From positions 123,501 through 187,500 of the forward strand of contig JACEEZ010018929.1 in NCBI GenBank assembly GCA_016584305.1: 64,000 nt of DNA. Reading direction: 5' to 3'. The translations under genes and the position numbers were made by a program. The DNA comes from Chionoecetes opilio. Taxonomy: Eukaryota > Arthropoda > Malacostraca > Decapoda > Majidae. Shown piece by piece: positions 15,117-27,685 of this stretch. The notes below the pieces were generated by a model, which was given only the letters and a program-made list of their open reading frames with translations, had not been told where the DNA came from and did not search any database. The stretch's first letter is position 1, and the number at the start of each line of letters is the position of its first letter.

Positions 15117-15652
15117 AAGCGGTAGCAGAGTGGTTAGCGTCACCGGGTGGCGTTCTCGAAGACCCGAGTTCGATCCCGAGTTGAGACCCAGAAATCCACT
15201 TGAAATCTTTCTGCACCGTCGAGTGGCCTAAGAACACCCACATGCCCTGTCCATTAACTCTACCTTCGACTGTGAATGCATGGGAGGACACAGGGGGCGG
15301 CATGAGCCTCTAATCACAGGCGTCAGTCCAGGGCCGGATTAACGGGGGGGCTACCGGGGCTCTAGCCCCAGGGCCCCCACCAAAAGGGCCCCCACCATAT
15401 GTATATTAGCTTTAAGCAGTAATATTAAAAACATTGGCAATTTACAAAACCAAAACATATTTGCCTGTCTCTGAATACCAGCCTATGCATTAATAGTTCT
15501 TTGCCAAACATAGGCCTCAAAATACCCACAAAAGTGCTTAATTTTCGTGCGAATATAGGGCCCCCACAAAATCTGAGCCCCAGGGCCCCCACAGCTCTTG
15601 ATCCGGCCCTGGGCGTCACTATAACAATTCTGCCTGCGCCACCACGGGCGAG
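15117..15652 (+). mobile_element. SINE-3, tRNA-derived, interrupted
   Basis: The head reads AGCGGTAGCAGAGTGGTTAG (A-box region), then GAGTTCGATCCCGAG (B box), followed by a body ending CACCACGGGCGAGGG. The anticodon arm is not that of a clean tRNA and the body is fused directly, so this is a SINE. It is interrupted at 15330-15612. Confidence 0.8.
15330..15612. mobile_element. hAT-like MITE inside the SINE
   Basis: Ends CAGGGCCGGATTAACGGGG and GATCCGGCCCTG. GGCGTCA on both sides gives a near-perfect 8-bp duplication of SINE sequence (GGCGTCAG / GGCGTCAC), the length expected for hAT. Confidence 0.75.
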
Positions 15653-15775
15653 GGTAAAAAAAAACACAAAAAAAACAAAAAAAACAACACACACACTTTG
15701 TCTTTGCCATGCCGAGTTATATCAAATTCCGAGTTATACAGTGCCGAGATATAAGGCTTTTACTGTATATACATA

Positions 15776-17116
15776 CAGGGAGGTTCCGTTATACGAGCAT
15801 TCGGTATACGAGAAATCAATGATACGAGCTGAGTAAATTAGGGTCTAGTTTCAATATACGAGAGCGAAAATCCAATGCTACGACATTCAAACTGTGGTGA
15901 GTAAAATTACCAAGTTCAAAATGCGTGCCCTACCACGCATGCATCTGGGCTGTATGATGATGTTGTGGTGGCCCCAATCTTGGGGCCGCACACCTGGCTG
16001 GATTACCCCTAAAGGTCAAGTCAACACCTGGCGTGGACCTGACTCCTGGGTGAAAAGGGGAGTATTGTGGTGGCCCCAAGATTGGGGCTGCACACCTGGC
16101 TAATTAATTACCCCTAAAGGTCAAGCCAACATCTGGCTTGGACCTGACTCGCTCCTGACCCAAATTCCTCCCACACCTCAGTTGCTGGGTTCCCACCCTG
16201 GCTTCCTAGACCAGCTTCTGGCAGTTACCTACCTACCACCACAGTGAGAGGACACCACTCCTCCTCTCTCTGTTTCTCGTGGCATTCCTCCGCTGTACCT
16301 ACATATTCCCGCCGAAATAAACCTGTGTGTGAACTCTGTGTTTGGTGTAACCCGTGTCTAGCTAAAGTGTACACAATAATGTACAATGATTCAGATGCGC
16401 AGAGACGAGTTTGTGGGCAGTGGAAGAGGTCTGCGCACCCGTACCTTGTCCCTTACCTACTCTACTGTAGTGTACACTTAGCTAGACACGGGTCACACCA
16501 AACACAGCGTTCACACACAAGTTTATTACGGCGGGAATGTAGGTAAGTACAGCGGAGTGATGCCACGAGGAACACAGGGAGAGGAGTGATGTGTTGCCTC
16601 TGTTGTGGTAGGTAGGTAACTGACTGAATACAGGACTCTTGGGCTGGACAAAGGGGGATTTGGTTGACCCCAGTCAGGTCACCCCTAGCATGGGGTGACC
16701 TGAAGGGTAATTAAGCATATGGCGCGGCCTGACCTTTAGGGGTAATTAGCCAGGTGTGCGGCCCCAACCTTTGTACCACCACACTACCCTCTCTTGTATC
16801 ACGCGGCATCCCCTACAGTACAACGTCTTTTTTGCTTGTATTGTGAGTGTTATGCATGTTATATGTTTAATTAATGTGCAGTTATGTTATTTTGTGTGCT
16901 ATTTTCTCTTTCAGAATGCTTTTTCTACAGAATAGGTAGTACAGTGTGGGTAATATAGACGCTGTGTGTTTGTTGTGTTTGGTATAGTTTATTTTAGCTT
17001 GAAAAACATGTCTTTGATGGGGTCCTGGAACCAAACCTATATTTTACCATTAGTTATGTATTTCGCTTTACGAGTATGCCAGGTGGAACCTAACTGGTCG
17101 CATCTTCGGGACCTCC

Positions 17117-17118
<2 letters not shown>
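15776..17118 (+). mobile_element. MITE family A, long copy (1.34 kb)
   Basis: Ends CAGGGAGGTTCCGTTATACG and ATCTTCGGGACCTCCCT. It is longer than the 882-bp copy because it carries an internal inverted duplication (about 16210-16380 against 16440-16640) as well as variant 107-bp units. No ORF. Confidence 0.8.

Positions 17119-17190
<72 letters not shown>
17119..17190. repeat. (TA)n microsatellite
   Basis: Pure TA tract bridging family A (left) and family I (right). Confidence 0.95.
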
Positions 17191-17193
<3 letters not shown>

Positions 17194-18283
17194 CGTTTTC
17201 CCGGACTAATAGGGGGGAGCACTGGTCCGGGAACCGCAAAAGTCCGGAATCGCAACAGTCCGATGCCATTTTTTTTTATTTTTTTTTATTACATCACAAA
17301 GAACTGGCCAAGGGCACAACAAAAATGGGTAACACAAAGCTCGCTTAGTTGCCAGTCCCTATAAAGAAGACAGTAAGAGAATAAAATTTAAAAAAACCCA
17401 CATTACCCACCCCCGGACGTTTATCCTACTGTAGTATTTACTGTCCGGCAACCACCAATATCAACTACCCCGCCGCGGACATTTACGTCCGCTGAGCATG
17501 CTGCCACCTGGCGGGAGGCAGCAGAAAGTGTTCAATAGTCTCAAGAGACGTTCCTGAAACAGGGCAATTGAAGTAAAGGGACTAACTGAGGCATTTGAGG
17601 TTGAACCTGAAGTGTCGTGTGCCCAAATGTAAACAATACGACCGCTGAGCATGCTGCACCTGGGGAGGAAAGCAGAAAGTATTAAAATAGTCCAAGAGAC
17701 GTTCCTGCACAAGGACAGTGGGTTCAGGGGAACTAACGGAGGCTGTGCAGGTGAACGTTGAGTTTTCGTGTGCCCAAATGAAAAACAATACGACCGTGAG
17801 CATGCTGCCACCTGGGGGAGGCAGCAGAAAGTGTTAAATTTAGTCTCAAGAGACGTTCCTGCCCCAGGGGAAGTGGGGTCGGGGGACTAACGAAGCAGTT
17901 GCAGGTGAACCTTTAAATGTGTGTTTTGTCCAAATGTTAACAAATACAACCACTGAGCATGCTCCCAACCTGGGGAGGCAGAGAAAGTGTTCAATATCTC
18001 AAAGAGATGTTTCTGCACAGGGCAGTGGAAAGTCAGGGGACTGACGGAGCAGTGAGGTAAAACGTGAGTGTCGTGTGCCCAAATTAAACAATAACGCTGA
18101 GCATGCTGCCCCCTGGCGGGAGGCCGGACACGACCAAACAGGAGACTCGGACCGCCGGAAACTTTGTAAATTTTAAACGAACAGGACAGGCAATTTCAAC
18201 TTAAATTGTCGGGACTCTTTGAAAATATGCCCGGACTGGGAAATTTTGTCCGGCAAAATCGATATCCGGGAAATGGAGGTCTG
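17191..18283. mobile_element. MITE-like family I, copy 1, with internal ~150-bp repeats
   Basis: Starts CCTCGTTTTCCCGGACTAAT; the right side has GATATCCGGGAAATGGAGGT. Copy 2 is at 41622-42494. A GCTGAGCATGCTGCC-headed unit recurs at about 17491, 17644, 17794, 17952 and 18096. The LINE tail at 17269-17396 is an insertion into it. No real ORF. Confidence 0.75.
17269..17396 (-). mobile_element. 5'-truncated LINE 3' tail
   Basis: Reverse copy of the tail of the retrotransposon at 42597-45580: TTGCCAGTCCCTATAAAG, AAAATGGGTAACACAAAGC and GGCCAAGGGCACAACAAAA are shared. The flanks CCATT/ACATT and the uninterrupted family I copy at 41691 show it is a later insertion. Confidence 0.8.
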
Positions 18284-18369
18284 TATATATATATATTATA
18301 TATATATATATATATATATTTTATATATATATATATATATAATATAATATATATATACATATTAATATA
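18284..18369. repeat. (TA)n-rich tract
   Basis: TA dinucleotides with two short interruptions, between family I and the next family A element. Confidence 0.9.
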
Positions 18370-19754
18370 CAGGGAGGTTCTTATTACGAGCATTCCGGTT
18401 ATACGAGAATCCGATGATACGAGAATTGAAAATTTAGGGTCTATTTTCAATATACAAAGATCGAAAACCAATGTTACGACATTAAAAACTGGGGTGAGAA
18501 AATTTCCAATTTATTTACTAAAGAAAATTTAAACAAGTTATTTACTAAAATTAAAACATTTACTGACTATATGATTTTACCTATGGTTGTACGATAATCA
18601 ATCTGAAAATAACGTGCAGACGGGCCCAAACGACTGCTCGAGACTGGATTAGCAGAGGTAGGAAGTCTCCAGGCTCATTATTATTTTTGGTATGCTATGA
18701 AATATCATTTCTCTGGGTGAATGTAGACATATGATTGCATTGGATGGTATCATCATATATATGAGTAAAGAGATGAAATACAAGCAAGGGACTCATCCCC
18801 GTTTTGGGAGCGCGGCCTTTGGCAGCAGCAGCCAGCAGCAGCAATGAGCCAGCCCCTGAAGCCCGTGAGGTGGATATCAACACCACTAGACCAAGGGAGA
18901 TAGATGTCTTTGGGAATATTTAGTAGGGGGGCGAGAACCCTTGAGGAATCCTATATCCCTGGTGATATCCTATGGTGCTATCACAGGCGTGGGAGCTGAC
19001 TGTCTTCTTCAAGAAGGCACAGGTGAGGAGGATGACGGCGGGGTTTTTTTCTCAAAAAGTTTTGAGTGGCGGCTGGCCCCTGGAGCCGCCACCTCCGCCA
19101 CTGTAGGTTTGGGCAGGCTTAAACATCCCTTTTTACTCGTTATTATACAACTTAGTGATTATGGTGAGTGTTAATACACGTGTCATTATCTAAATCAATG
19201 TAGCACGTGTGTCACCTTAAATAAGGGTGATTTAAAGATGTTTGATGAGGTGACTGCTGGGCAGTGAGTGACGGAGAAAATTCTTTCCGCGGCCCCACCG
19301 CCCCATAAAAACAATATTCACTATTTCAACTCACATACACACCTTCTAACACCAAAAAACTAGCAACACAGGCTTTTTACTTATATATCTTACTATCTGA
19401 TACATTAAAACTCCTTAAAACACAAGCATTCCGAATAAAACGAGAATTAGTTTGGGATGACGGGGACAGAGGTCGGAGAGGCAGTCTGGCATGTCATTCT
19501 TGCCCGGAAATATGTATCGCTGACTTGTGATTGGTCGAGAAGTTTTAAAAACAGTTTGTCATTGGCTGGTGACTGATGATGAGCTTGATGACATCATTTA
19601 TATTTTATGTTTAATTTAAAGTGCAGTTATGTTATTTTGTTGCTATTTTCTCTTTCAGAATGGTTTTCTACAGATAGGTAGTACAGTGGGGGGTAATATA
19701 GACGCTGTGTGTTTTTTGTGTTTGCTATAGTTTATTTTAGCTTGGAAAAACATG

Positions 19755-19798
<44 letters not shown>

Positions 19799-19917
19799 GA
19801 TGGGGTCCTGGAACCAAACCTATATTTTACCATTAGTTATGTGTTTCGTTATAAGAGATTTCGCTTTACGAGTATGCCAGGTGGAACCTAACTGCTCGTA
19901 TCTTCGGGACCTCCCTG
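18370..19917 (+). mobile_element. MITE family A, long copy (1.55 kb) with foreign interior
   Basis: Ends CAGGGAGGTTCTTATTACGA and TCTTCGGGACCTCCCTG. Family A sequence is recognisable only in the outer ~170 and ~350 bp. The central ~1 kb differs, and includes a GCTATCACAGGC-containing block also seen at 41840-41900. Poly-T at 19757-19794. Confidence 0.75.
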
Positions 19918-20058
19918 AATATATATGGTGTCCCAAAAGTCACTACGTATACACTTAAAATACACAAGAAACTGAGTTTATTCATATTTTTAGCATCAAC
20001 AAAGGAGTCATTGCAGTTTTACTTGCTAGACTTGCCGTCATGTTGCAATGCCTGAAGA

Positions 20059-20625
20059 CTAGCTGTATACCTCCACATGAGCACCTCCATTTTTGACAAC
20101 CTTCAAACACCTTCGGACGCAGGCCTCTCCGACGTTTTGCAACATCTCTTCCCCGACCTCGATGCAGGCCGTGCGGATTCTTTCCTCAAGCTGTGACAGG
20201 TTACGGGGCTTAGTGGCATACACTTTGCTTTTGATATTGCCCCACAGAAAAAAGTCACAAGGTTTGAGGTCGGGGGAGCGCGGTGCCCATTCGAGGGGAC
20301 CCCTTCGACCGATCCATCGGTCAGGAAACTTAATGTTGAGGAAATCCATCACTAACCTGGCAAAGTGGGGAGGGGCTCCGTCTTGTTGTAAAAAAACATT
20401 AGCAAGGTCACTCCTCGCCTGAAGTTGTGGCACAGCAAACTCCTGCAGCAGGTAAATTTTCCCCGTAACGGTGGTCGTGTTACCGGATGCATCGCAGAAG
20501 AAAAATGGTCCAATCAGCCCAGTGCTAGACATGGCACACCAAACCACCAGCTTCGGAGAGTCTCGTTCATGCTCGAGAATTTTGGTTGGGGAAGAGATGC
20601 TGCAAAACGTCGGAGAGGCCTGCAT
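20059..20625 (-). pseudogene. Mariner-like transposase, C-terminal DDE part
   Basis: A frame of about 188 codons reads LVVWCAMSSTGLIGPFFF, then VFLQQDGAPPHFA, GPLEWAPRSPDLKPCDFFLW and a C-terminal AHVEVYS. The DGAPPH block and the WAPRSPDLxPxDFFLWG block match the second half of the DDE/DDD catalytic domain of mariner-type (insect DD34D/E) transposases. The N-terminal DNA-binding domain and the first catalytic aspartate region are absent, so the frame is a remnant. It ends about 130 bp from the element's left tip, as a transposase normally ends near one inverted repeat. Confidence 0.85.
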
Positions 20626-20809
20626 CCGAAGGTGTTTGAAGGTTGTCGAAAATGGAGGTGCTCATGTGGAGGTATACAGCTAGTCTTCAGGCGTTGGAAC
20701 GTGATGGCAAGTCTAGCAAGTAAAACTGCAATGACTCCTTTGTTGATGCAAAAAATATGAATAAACTCAGTTTCTTGTGTATTTTTTATTAATTTATTAA
20801 AAGTGTATA

Positions 20810-22179
20810 CACTACCCTCCCGAGTTTCATGCTATGCGAGTTTCGCGATCCTCGAGTTTCGCGCCGAGTCCTAAATTCTTACCATCCCGACTTTTGCGCA
20901 TTATATCCCCGAGTTTCGCGTTTTTTTTTTTTTTGGTGTGTGTGTGTGTGTGCCTACACCCGCCGTCAGCAGTGACCTCCAGGAGTGGATGGTGGGCCTG
21001 GAGGTTAAACTTGAGGGCGTAATGGTTGGCCCTTGCCCGTGGTGGCGCAGACAGAATTCCTATAGTGACGCCTGTGATTAGAGGCTCATTCCGCCCCCTG
21101 TGTCCTCCGATGCACTCGCAATCGAAGTTAGAGATAATGGGCAGCGTGTGGGTGTTCTTAGGCCACTCAACAGTGCAGAGAAAGATTTTAAGTGGATTTT
21201 ACAGCCCTCATCAAGGATCGAACTCGGATCACCGAGAACGCCACTCGGAGACTTCTTCTTCTTGTGACCTTTTCTGCTTAGTATCACTTTGTAGGTCGTC
21301 TGTCAAGCTCGTGCTCGAGCTTGACATATATCTTGACGCTAACCACTCTGCTACCGCCTCCCATAAGAGGTCGGGACACGTCTTCCTTCCTTCCTGCTTA
21401 GTATAGTATTATAATAGGCTTAGTATAGCTGTATGTAGTTTTGCTTTGTTTTTTCCATTTGTTTGTGTTTTCTTACAGGAGCAGCCGGTGTAGCATAAGA
21501 TAGGTAACACCTCAAAATAAGTAGCACCTTACCGTACACCCCCGCCGTTCCTTACTATTTACCACAAAATACTCCTTTATAAGTGATTAACCATGACGTG
21601 TGTGGTAAATGTGGTTTCTGGAGGTACTGGAGGAGACAGGAGAGAAGAGAGGAAGGCATTGTGACAGTGTTATGCCGTATAACACTGTCACACAAACCAT
21701 CAGCTGACAAGATATGTGTCAGGCTCACTCCTCAACCAAAACCAGCATCCGCTGGGGGGAACTCTCAACTCAAGCTCCTCTCCCTCCTCTTCTCTACGTA
21801 GTGTTGGCCGAAGCCACCACCCCGGGAGGCGGGTCACAAACCCTAGGCTAACACCCAGTACCCATTCACTGCTGGGTGGACGGGCTTGGGGCATTTTCAG
21901 GATATTTTTTTGTGGAAAAAGTGAGTCTTATAAGCTGTAAAATACGGTAGGTACACAGCCCTCAAGTTAACCTCCAGGGCCTACCATCCCACCCCTGGAG
22001 GTCACTGCCTAACGGCGCTGTAGGCACACACACACACACCAAAAACAAACAAAAAAACAACAACAACAACAATAACGAAATAAGCATTTTTAGTGCTTTC
22101 AAAAACCCGAGTTTCGCGATCCGTGAGTTTCGCGCTATGCCTCCGGAAGAAAGCAAGCGCGAAACTCGGGAGGGTAGTG
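20810..22179. mobile_element. MITE-like family E (1.37 kb), nested
   Basis: Ends CACTACCCTCCCGAGTTTC and GCGCGAAACTCGGGAGGGTAGTG, bounded by TA at 20808-20809 and 22180-22181. CGAGTTTCGCG motifs recur near both ends. Inside are fragments of SINE-3 (about 21030-21360) and SINE-1 (about 21790-21900). No ORF. Confidence 0.8.
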
Positions 22180-22675
22180 TAGTGACTTTTGAGACACCCT
22201 TTATATATCAAACCCTCACTTTTACGGACTTCGATATAATGAAATTCGGCTTTAACTAACTTTTTCTGCCAGTTCGATATATGCGGGGATTTACTGAATA
22301 AATTTGGTGAATGCGGGATTTGGTTCGGTGGTGGGCCGGCTGAACATGTACACGCAGGTCGGACGGCGGCAGTGAAAACAAAACGGACCAGGCGGTGCGC
22401 GGCTGTGCGCCGATCAGTCTGACTTTGTCGGCTCATTCATTAAATATTTCATTCCTTGATTATCGGTTTTTTGTAATATTTATAACTTTTTGTAGAGAAT
22501 CATTCATATTTTTTTGTTTTTGTTTAGGATGTGGATGTTGTAAATCTTTACGCATATCTGAAGAAAAAAAATCTTATTGACACTAATTATTTTCAGCAAT
22601 AATTGTAGGAAAATGACGCATTACAAAAATTTGAAAAGTGAATTATTTGTACTAATATTAAATGATTATATCTAA

Positions 22676-22984
<309 letters not shown>

Positions 22985-23317
22985 TAGCGATGGTTTATTT
23001 GCCATTTGCATCAACATGTAAACAACTCCTTCGTGTTTGTGCCTGACGAATTGGGGTGTTTTATTGTGGTTATCAAAGGTGATCAAACACATCAACATGT
23101 CTAAAACCTAAGAGTGAAGCCAGTGTTAATGGTTATAGCAAAAAACATTGAATTACACCATTGGAGGCTGGTAGAATATACTGTTGAGCATGTTTAGGGT
23201 ATAGCTGTACTGTACAAATATTTATCACAATTCTGTGTAGAGTATTCGAGTGATGTCAAACTTGTGTACATTTCAAGTTGCGTACCAGCCCCAGGAACCA
23301 ATGAAGTACGTAAGTAA

Positions 23318-23594
23318 AGGCCGGTTCCCATTAGCCCGTTTGTACGGCCGTCGTTGCCGTACACCGTCCAACAATGACGTCACCATCATCACCGCTTGAG
23401 TGGTTGTAGTGGTAACCGGGCACAGTTTGCACCTCCGCTCGAGCGGACACCGCTGAGCGGGAGATATGACTTGATTTTAACTTTGTACGGCAGCCGTACA
23501 ACGGTACGGCGGTGCGGTCGACTTTTTTGTGACGTCATTGTTGGGCGGTGTACGGCAACGGCGGCCGTAGAAGCAGGCTAGTGGGAACCGGCCT
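23318..23594. mobile_element. Harbinger-like MITE in last SRP54 intron (277 bp)
   Basis: Ends AGGCCGGTTCCCATTAGCC and its near-exact complement, flanked by TAA at 23315-23317 and 23595-23597. A 3-bp TWA duplication is typical of PIF/Harbinger. The interior is a degenerate palindrome with TGACGTCA-like motifs near both ends. No coding capacity. Confidence 0.8.
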
Positions 23595-23597
23595 TAA

Positions 23598-23837
<240 letters not shown>

Positions 23838-24252
23838 AAGTGATTCCATTTCCTTGCATTGTTTTGTGATGGAGGTGTTAGGCTTTGTGCTGGAAGTCCA
23901 TGCATCGTGGTTCATTTTCATGTGGAGTTTTCCAATGTAAATAGACTTCTCACAGAATATATTAAAAAAAATTGAAGGTTGAAGAGTTTAACACGAGGGT
24001 GTTAGAGGGTGAGGGTGAAGAAATATTGAAGGTTGAGAGTTTAACACATTCTTCATATAAAACATATAGGTCATAGGCAGTACTTGTGCATACAGAAGGG
24101 AAAAATATAATTGTTTACTAAGTACGTAACTTGGTATGAGTTGAGAAAGAAACTATACAGAAGGGACTTTATAATATTTTATAAAAAATTTAACAAACTA
24201 TATACTTATCAACAGGGTAACTTCTGTGTAGCTAGGTATGAGGTAAATTTGT

Positions 24253-24258
24253 AATAAA
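24253..24258 (+). promoter_or_regulatory. Possible SRP54 polyadenylation signal
   Basis: First clear AATAAA after the SRP54 stop codon, 416 bp downstream. Positional inference only. Confidence 0.4.
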
Positions 24259-24498
24259 TATACACATTATTTTGAGGTAGTTACCTTGACCCGTGTTATG
24301 AAACGCCACAATTTACACGAATCTTGTGAGGAAACACACATTTATATGTATGATGAGTTGGCAGGTCTTAAGATCACAATCTTAACATTATGTTAGTATC
24401 TTTAGCCACAAGTATTATTTCACCTCTAATGAAGAAGCTACTGACTGGTAGACTGCATTACGAGGCGGGCGGACTCAGAAACTGACGGGTTATAGTAT

Positions 24499-24542
<44 letters not shown>

Positions 24543-25384
24543 AGAAGAAAATACCGATGAAAACTCTAAAGGAATCCTACATAATAATAATAATAATAAT
24601 AATAATAATCATAATAATAATAATAATAATAAACCATTACACGAATCCAAAAATAAAATAAATAAAAATACAGTTACATTCAGCCTCAAACAACAAAAGA
24701 ACAACAAACTTTACACACACACACACATAAATTAGTATTTTCTACTAAAGGTTTGCAGGGAACGTAATATACTGAAAAAGGCTTCAGAACCAGGAACTAA
24801 TGATGAAATGTAACAGGAACTTTTTTGTGAGGTATATCCTTTAATATGACATAAAATCAAGAATAAAGATATTGATGGATTGAAATTCAAAAAAAGTATT
24901 GGGATGTGCCAGACATCAAAGGTCATATGACACTGTGGCAAGAGCAAAGAAGGGAAGGGGAGGGAATGGATTGAAACAGTGGGGGATGAGGAAAGGAACA
25001 GGACGCTAGCACGGGATGGTCAAATTAAATAAAGGATGTGTATCTGTTGGAGGAAGGAAATAATATTGCTGAGGCGGAAATGGGGATTCCGTGAGGATAT
25101 CTGGAAGGCAAGGATTTTGCATTCTGTCACCCATCACAATCACCTTTCTCTCCAGTCTCAAAACTCTCTACACATTCATTTAAGTTAACCTAAAATTTCA
25201 TAATTTCATTCTTCCCTTTCACTGTTTTCATGTTCACCGATGCATAACCACACACACCCAGGCCTATATTTGACTATTCCAATCTCACATTCCCCCCATG
25301 CTATTCTTGTGCCCTTCCAACAATATTCAGTTACATTTCCAAACTGTCAGACATCAGAATTGTACAACTTTCCCTACTTCTTCC
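24259..25384. other. Intergenic stretch with (TAG)n and (AAT)n
   Basis: Contains (TAG)n at about 24493-24541 and (AAT)n at 24581-24632. The rest is AT-rich with no convincing exon. It lies between the convergent 3' ends of SRP54 and the thioesterase gene. Confidence 0.7.
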
Positions 25385-25690
25385 CTTATAGGTAAAGACG
25401 GGGGCATAAACTATGCTGCGTGTGGCCTCGGCGCTCATCTCCGTCGCATAAGCCTTTGAGCCTGTGGTGGGTGAGAACCCGTTACCCCGGGACACAGGGC
25501 TGGTGTGACATGCGGGTTACCACAGTTACCTTCCCTAGGTTTCCCCAGGTACCCATTTATTAAACCCAAAAGGGAGGATGAACAGCTGGTTAGGCTGGCT
25601 GGCCGCCGACTTGTCCTGGCTCGGATTCGAACCAGGGCCCACAGTTTCGTACCTAGACGTACTAGCCACTACACCACGGAGGCGACATTA
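25385..25690 (-). mobile_element. SINE-2, tRNA-derived, reverse copy
   Basis: Read on the - strand, the head is CGCCTCCGTGGTGTAGTGGC and the B-box region GGTTCGAATCC, followed by a body shared with the + copy at 38118-38412 (TACCTGGGGAAACCTAGGG, GTCCCGGGGTAACGGG). The head resembles a tRNA but continues into a long SINE body. Confidence 0.8.
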
Positions 25691-25779
25691 TACGACATTC
25701 CCTTAAAGCTTTCATTCAAATCTGTCCACACCTCCCCACAGAAGCGTACCTAGAAAATTTAAAAGGGGGGGGGGGGGGG

Positions 25780-25792
25780 CCAAAATATATAT

Positions 25793-25891
<99 letters not shown>

Positions 25892-25978
25892 AAACCCTTC
25901 ATGTTCGCGGGGGTTAGGGAACAGAGACACCCGCGATTAGCGTAAATCCGCGAGCATGACAGTCATTCATTTGCCCAT

Positions 25979-26012
<34 letters not shown>

Positions 26013-26078
26013 CCATCACAAGGAACAGGCCAAGGGCACAACAAAAATGGGTAACACAAAGCCCGCTTAGTTGCCAGT

Positions 26079-26151
<73 letters not shown>

Positions 26152-26168
26152 TATATAAATTATAATAT
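25780..26168. repeat. (TA)n tracts flanking a MITE end and LINE tail
   Basis: (TA)n at about 25787-25887 is followed by a pogo-like end (CCCTTCATGTTCGCGGGGG, 25888-25975), poly-T, a reverse LINE tail (about 26010-26080, GGGTAACACAAAGCCCGC) and a second (TA)n to 26168. Confidence 0.8.
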
Positions 26169-26280
26169 ACTAGCCGCAAAGCCGCCCTCCGGGCGGACTT
26201 TTTGGCTAGCTCCTGCGGAGGGCTATTGGTGGGCCTTCGGCCCACCAAACACAGACGCTCCAGATAGCCCCTTCTAGCTT
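26169..26280 (+). mobile_element. Fragment of TACTAGCCGC-headed repeat
   Basis: Begins TACTAGCCGCAAAGCC and shares about 110 bp with the copy at 50691 (GGCTAGCTCCTGCGGAGG). Both are followed by CACCCATTCACTCACCC minisatellite sequence, short here (26330-26375) and long at 50.9-51.5 kb. Confidence 0.7.
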
Positions 26281-26459
26281 TCCTGAAATCATGATTGTAT
26301 GTATTAACGCCAACCCATTCACATCACCCCCAACCCATTCACTCACCCATTACCCATCACCCCCCACCCATTCTCATATATTATAAATATATTTATATAT
26401 TATAATTTATTCTTTGCAAAGGGGGGGGCCATGGCCGCATGGCACCCCCCCTCGGTATG

Positions 26460-27470
26460 CCACTGCCTCCCCACCTATATCATTCTTTCCCAAAGACCTT
26501 CTACCTTCCTGACCTTAATAGCACCCTGACCACTCCAATGGGTCTCACTCAAACCTAACACATCTATTTTCCCTCCTAGGCAGCTTTCAACAACCATTCC
26601 TTTCTTGCATCTTTCACAGCATTAGCATAGAAACGTGCAGCCCTAATGGACTCTTTCATCCTGACTCTTCTGTTACACTAAGCCAGAAAAATATTTTTCA
26701 CCTCTAAAAACATAGAAGCCACTGATGAATCCGATGCAGCTTATTACCCTAACAGCCGGGTCCCATTTAGTCAGACTGCAAATACTAAAACAAACAGCTG
26801 ACGGGGCTGTTCGGCCAGGCAGCCTGTTCATACCTGAGGTGTTCGTAGTAATGATGCAAACCACGTGGAGGTGGGGGTGAATGGGCCAGGATACCACCTC
26901 TAGGAGGGGTGCCCCTAGCTGCCAGCCTTTTCTCCTGCTACCCTGCCTGGGTAGTGAGGCACTCGGTAGTATCACAAGACAAGGCACCATTTTTCTCATT
27001 TGCATTTTTCTCACATGATCTCTAACTAACCCATCCCAGCTTTTCATATACACACATTGTTTATTACTCGCAGTTAACAAGTATCTATTAATGCATTATA
27101 TGATTTACTTACTTGACGTACTCCTTCAGCCTAAATACCACCCATTCTTGATATACTGTACCTTAGCTTGCCTTCCTCTACCACCATACCACATTGTTGC
27201 TGCACACACTCAACACCTCTTTTGTTCACATTCTCTGTTTTCTCAGACATACTATTTCATATGTCATTCAGCTGGTGTTCACCAGCACATTATCACAATA
27301 AGGTTGGATGCATCAGCTAATTCTCTGATTCTTTTCAGTAATACATCATTTCACGTCCATGTTTCTGAGTTCAGCATATAATTTCCTACTTCCTGATAAA
27401 GGCTCTTTTCACTGCACATTCTGATTATGCAGGGTACACTGCATCCACATATTGAGGAATCATATTATAT
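26460..27470. other. Intergenic, no gene recognised
   Basis: Pyrimidine-rich unique-looking DNA downstream of the thioesterase stop codon. A - strand AATAAA (TTTATT at 27060-27065) could be its polyadenylation signal, 411 bp past the stop. Open frames here show no recognisable domain. Confidence 0.5.
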
Positions 27471-27475
27471 TCAAC

Positions 27476-27685
27476 TTAGAGCTTCCCTTTAAAGCTAGTG
27501 TGATTCTGAAGATTCTTCTGAAAGAATTCCAAAATAGCATCCCATGCATGGAGCTGAGCCTCGGCGTGCGGTCTCAGCGTGCCTCCCCATAAGAGGCTAC
27601 CTCCAATAAGTTTGTGGTAGGAAGACTGGCAGAAAGTGGAGAAGGGTGGCTCGAGGAGATGGCCAGCGCCAGGATACTTATGAAC
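27476..27685 (-). CDS. Thioesterase exon 9 (catalytic His, stop)
   Basis: The acceptor is GTGGTACAG (- strand). It encodes [20 protein letters not shown] through [20 protein letters not shown] to a C-terminal KGKL and TAA. The His of GAGH aligns with the triad His of ACOT enzymes, and WGG...HAxAQxxAW is a family signature. The C-terminus KGKL is not a canonical SKL-type peroxisomal signal. Confidence 0.95.
   Translation of the reverse strand, partial: VHKYPGAGHLLEPPFSTFCQSSYHKLIGGSLLWGGTLRPHAEAQLHAWDAILEFFQKNLQNHTSFKGKL

Larger units (their letters stand above)
14821..15765. mobile_element. MITE family D (945 bp) with nested SINE and hAT-like MITE
   Basis: Ends CAGTAAAAGCCTTATAAATC and GATATAAGGCTTTTACTG, with TA outside. 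Subterminal GCCGAGTTAT motifs are repeated. A SINE-3 copy lies within, and that SINE is itself split by a small hAT-like element: three insertion layers. Confidence 0.8.
19927..22198. mobile_element. Mariner-like fold-back element with a nested MITE
   Basis: Ends GGTGTCCCAAAAGTCACTAC (left) and GTGACTTTTGAGACACC (right) beside TA. The left 230 bp (19927-20155) recur inverted at 20585-20809, so the 3' end of the transposase gene is present twice in opposite orientations. A family E element (20810-22179) interrupts the right arm just before its tip. Structure points to an internally rearranged, non-autonomous derivative. Confidence 0.8.

Noticed and set aside
20425..20760. + strand frames of 70-111 codons resembling transposase C-terminus
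   Set aside because: They are the inverted duplicate arm of the mariner-like element, not a separate gene.
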